Below are positions 61,495 to 64,000 of a DNA stretch of 64,000 nucleotides, piece after piece. Both the position numbers and the translations under genes were made by a program. Below the pieces are notes generated by a model. That model had not been told where the DNA came from and did no database searches. It saw nothing but the letters and a program-made list of their open reading frames with translations. Each line of letters begins with the position of its first letter. Within the stretch, counting starts at the first letter, position 1. This DNA comes from Ceratorhiza oryzae-sativae (Eukaryota > Basidiomycota > Agaricomycetes > Cantharellales > Ceratobasidiaceae): assembly GCA_030998015.1 (NCBI GenBank), contig JARWMV010000250.1, forward strand, positions 851,855 to 915,854, read 5' to 3'.

Positions 61495-63708
61495 ACATTG
61501 ACAGAGCAAATGTATCAAGTGAAACCTGTATGGACTTTGAGATATATGCTGTAGACAATGTGTCCCCTTTGAATATATATTTTGTTGCATCTCAAGCCCC
61601 ATCCACTCTAGAAAATAAAAGCATCAACCATATGCAAACCATGCACAGTTGGGCCATGATTGACTCAGGTGCATCCTCATGCTTTATACACCCACGCCTA
61701 GTTAAACAATATCGAATACCCACTTATAAAAAGAAAAATCCAAAAAGATTAAAAGTTATCAATGGTTGTGAAATCTCTTCTGGTATTGTTGATACAGAAT
61801 GTGTTTTTATTCTAGAAATAGGTAGTCATAAGGAACAATTGGTTTGTAATGTAGCAGACATAGGTAGACACACCTTAGTACTAGGAATGTTGTGGCTCAA
61901 ATTACATAATCCAAATATTGACTGGCCAAATAAACATGTTACCTTTGACTCAAACTTTTGTATAAAAAACTGTGTTCCTGCTTCTAATGTAGTTCTTGGC
62001 AATGTCAGTGGTGTTGTTGACCCATTCAACGGAAACCTAGGAGGTGTCAAGGCTTACCAACCTCTTGAAGGCATCCCTAGGGACCCTGGAGGTGTCGTGG
62101 TATCAAAACCACTTGAAGGCATCCCAGAGGAACTCCGAGACAATACAGACGTATTTTCTGAGGACAAAGTGACAGAGTTACCTCCTCACCATCCATGTGA
62201 CCTTGAGATAGTCCTCAAGGATCAAAATGCACCAGTAAAAGGACCAGTATACCCCCTTCGCCCTTCGGATGATGAGGAATTAAGGAAAATACTCAAAGAG
62301 CAGTTGGACAAAGGGTTGATCAGGCCCTCCAAATCACAATACAGCTCTCCAGTAATCTTTGTTCCTAAAAAGAATGGCAAAAGAAGGATGTGTGTCAATT
62401 ATTGTTCACTCAATTCCAACACAGTACAAAACATGTATCCCATACCTCTCATTTCCACTTTGGTAGAGAAATTGAGAGGAGCATGTGTATTCACAACTCT
62501 GGACCTTAAATCTGGCTATAATCTGGTCAGAATTAAAGAAGGAGACAAATGGAAAATAGCGTTTAAAATGAAATATGGTCTATTTGAATACTTGGTCATG
62601 CCTTTCAGTCTTTGTAATGCTCCAGCTGCTTTCCAGAACTTCATGAACAAGATCTTTAGGGATTTACTAGATGTGTCAGTCATAGTATACCTTGATGACA
62701 TACTTATATTTTCCAAAAACCCTGAGGATCACATGAAGCATGTTCAGGAGGTGTTATCCCAACTCAGGAAACACCAGCTATACTGCAACCTGGAAAAATG
62801 TGTCTTCAACACCTCTGAAGTGGAATACCTAGGTGTAATTGCCAACAGCGAAGGAGTCAAAACAGACCCAAAAAAGGTCATGGAAGTGGTTAATTGGGAA
62901 ACACCATGTACCATAAAGGAAGTGCAGGAAGCACTAGGGTTTTTCAACTACTATCGCCACTTCATAGAAGACTTTGCAGGATGAGCTTGGCCTATGTACC
63001 AGCTCTTGCGTAAAGATGTCCATTGGTGATGGGGTAAGAATGAGGAAGCATCTTTCCAAATTCTGAAAAAAGCACTAGTTGAATCTCCTGTCTTAATCCA
63101 ACCAGACATCACAAAGGAATTTATACTGGAATGTGATGCATCCGACTTTGCCACTGGAGCTATCCTTAACCAGTATGGCAAAGATGGTAAATTGCACCTG
63201 GTAGCCTTCTATTCCAAAACTCTATCACCAGCCAAACAAAACTATGATATACATGATAAAGAATTACTGGCTATGATATGAGCATTCAAAGAATGGCATC
63301 ACTTGCTTGAAGGATCTGAAATCCCTGTCTTGGTACTCTCAGACCACAAAAATCTAGAGTTTTTCCAGACAAAAAGGGACTTAAACCAGAGACAAGCAAG
63401 GTGGATGGGCTTCCTGGCCAACTACAATTACAGAATCAAATACAGAAAAGGGGCACAAAACGGAAAAGCTGATATCCTATCTTGATGAGAATCACTTTGG
63501 AGAGAGGCAGCTAAAGAGGGGGGTGAAACCCCACTGCTTATCAGCCCCAAGCTTTTTGTTTCAGCAATTCTCACTGACCATTCCCTCAATGATTTAATCA
63601 GGAATGCATTACCAGATGATAAGACTGTATCAAAGATTCTAAAGTCCCTCGAGGAAAACATTCCAGTTAAAGGATGGCGTCTAGAAGATGACTTGTTGTA
63701 CTACCACG
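61491..63708 (+). pseudogene. gypsy element 2 pol: protease, RT, RNase H
   Basis: Frame opens at TTG 61491, with first ATG 61530. Protease WAMIDSGASSCF; RT with LDLKSGYNLVRI, MPFSLCNAPAAFQNFM and an intact YLDD box; RNase H with ECDASDFATGAIL. Five in-frame TGA codons (62982, 63027, 63279, 63483, 63486) break the distal half, several where relatives carry arginine. The frame is lost at 63709 where another repeat begins. Confidence 0.88.
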
Positions 63709-64000
63709 TGTTACAGGTCAGGGTACACTTGAATATCTAGAGCTTAAGCAAATGTAGATATGTTAGTATACACTAATCGTACTCAATACTTCTTAGACTA
63801 GAGTAAGAAGGCTCAAAATAGTTGCAATGCGATCAAGTAACACTCAAGGTAGTCTTAATCTTTCACAGTGTAAAACTGACTAATTTATAGGTATAAAGAG
63901 CAAGACTACTATGGTCAGGTTCCTTAGATATCTTAAATGTAGTTCAGCCCTAGTCGCTTGGACTAAACTGATACTAATCTTAATACTAGGCTTAAGCGAT
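63709..64000 (-). mobile_element. LTR-like repeat family C, second copy (continues past window)
   Basis: Begins TGTTACAGGTCAGGG inside element 2 pol. From about 63915 it is the inverted counterpart of 53821-53906. The 210 bp before that point are the part missing from the first copy. Confidence 0.6.

Larger units (their letters stand above)
59288..63708 (+). mobile_element. Ty3/gypsy retrotransposon 2, 3'-interrupted
   Basis: Begins TGTCATGGCC inside element 1 gag. The LTR plus leader occupies 59288 to about 60180, with TATATAAG at 59539. gag follows at 60181-61494 and pol from 61491. It is cut at 63709 by family C, so integrase and the 3' LTR are not visible. The exact LTR end and primer-binding site could not be fixed. 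Confidence 0.82.

Overview
This window is eukaryotic DNA from a filamentous fungus, very probably a basidiomycete of the Agaricomycetes. The genes carry many introns of about 45-65 bp, and the set includes HET-C, KRE6/SKN1, a fungal CBM1 module and chromodomain Ty3/gypsy elements. Gene and repeat style resemble Rhizoctonia/Ceratobasidiaceae, but that is a weak inference. No CRISPR array, operon, rRNA or convincing tRNA was seen. I built the gene models by hand from splice signals and remembered family conservation. For several genes the exon sums are exact multiples of three.

Layout, 1-32.7 kb: a 5'-truncated GNL1-type GTPase (+); a het-C homologue (-) with an apparent 1-nt frameshift; a ketopantoate reductase-like gene (-); the WD40 nucleolar factor NAN1/UTP17 (+); peroxisomal 3-ketoacyl-CoA thiolase (+) with an apparent AT-AC intron; a TatD-type nuclease (-) with three GC-AG introns; a REEP/Yop1-like ER-shaping protein (+); a PB1-domain protein (-); a GDSL/CE16 acetylesterase (-) whose CBM1 is hidden in small exons; a mucin-like single-pass membrane protein (+); a KRE6/SKN1 beta-glucan synthesis protein (+); and two decayed MYND-finger genes (-).

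Layout, 32.7-48.5 kb: RAV1 of the RAVE V-ATPase assembly complex (+); an unrecognised gene with a duplicated basic motif (+); Rab GDP-dissociation inhibitor (-); and an ABCC/YOR1-like full ABC transporter (-). These are mostly unlinked housekeeping functions: ribosome biogenesis, peroxisomal beta-oxidation, vesicle traffic, V-ATPase assembly, cell wall and plant-polymer attack.

Layout, 48.5-64 kb: a nested transposon graveyard. A LINE 3' end is followed by a Tc1/mariner-like element with about 214-bp inverted repeats. That element carries two solo LTRs, one in its transposase and one inside its right inverted repeat, each with a perfect 5-bp target duplication. Next comes a truncated LTR-like repeat (family C) cut by a minus-strand chromodomain Ty3/gypsy element. 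That element is itself cut by a solo LTR and by a second, plus-strand Ty3/gypsy element. The second element is in turn cut near the window end by an inverted copy of family C. The in-frame stops seen in both gypsy polyproteins are TGA, mostly at positions where relatives carry arginine, which fits CpG transition decay.
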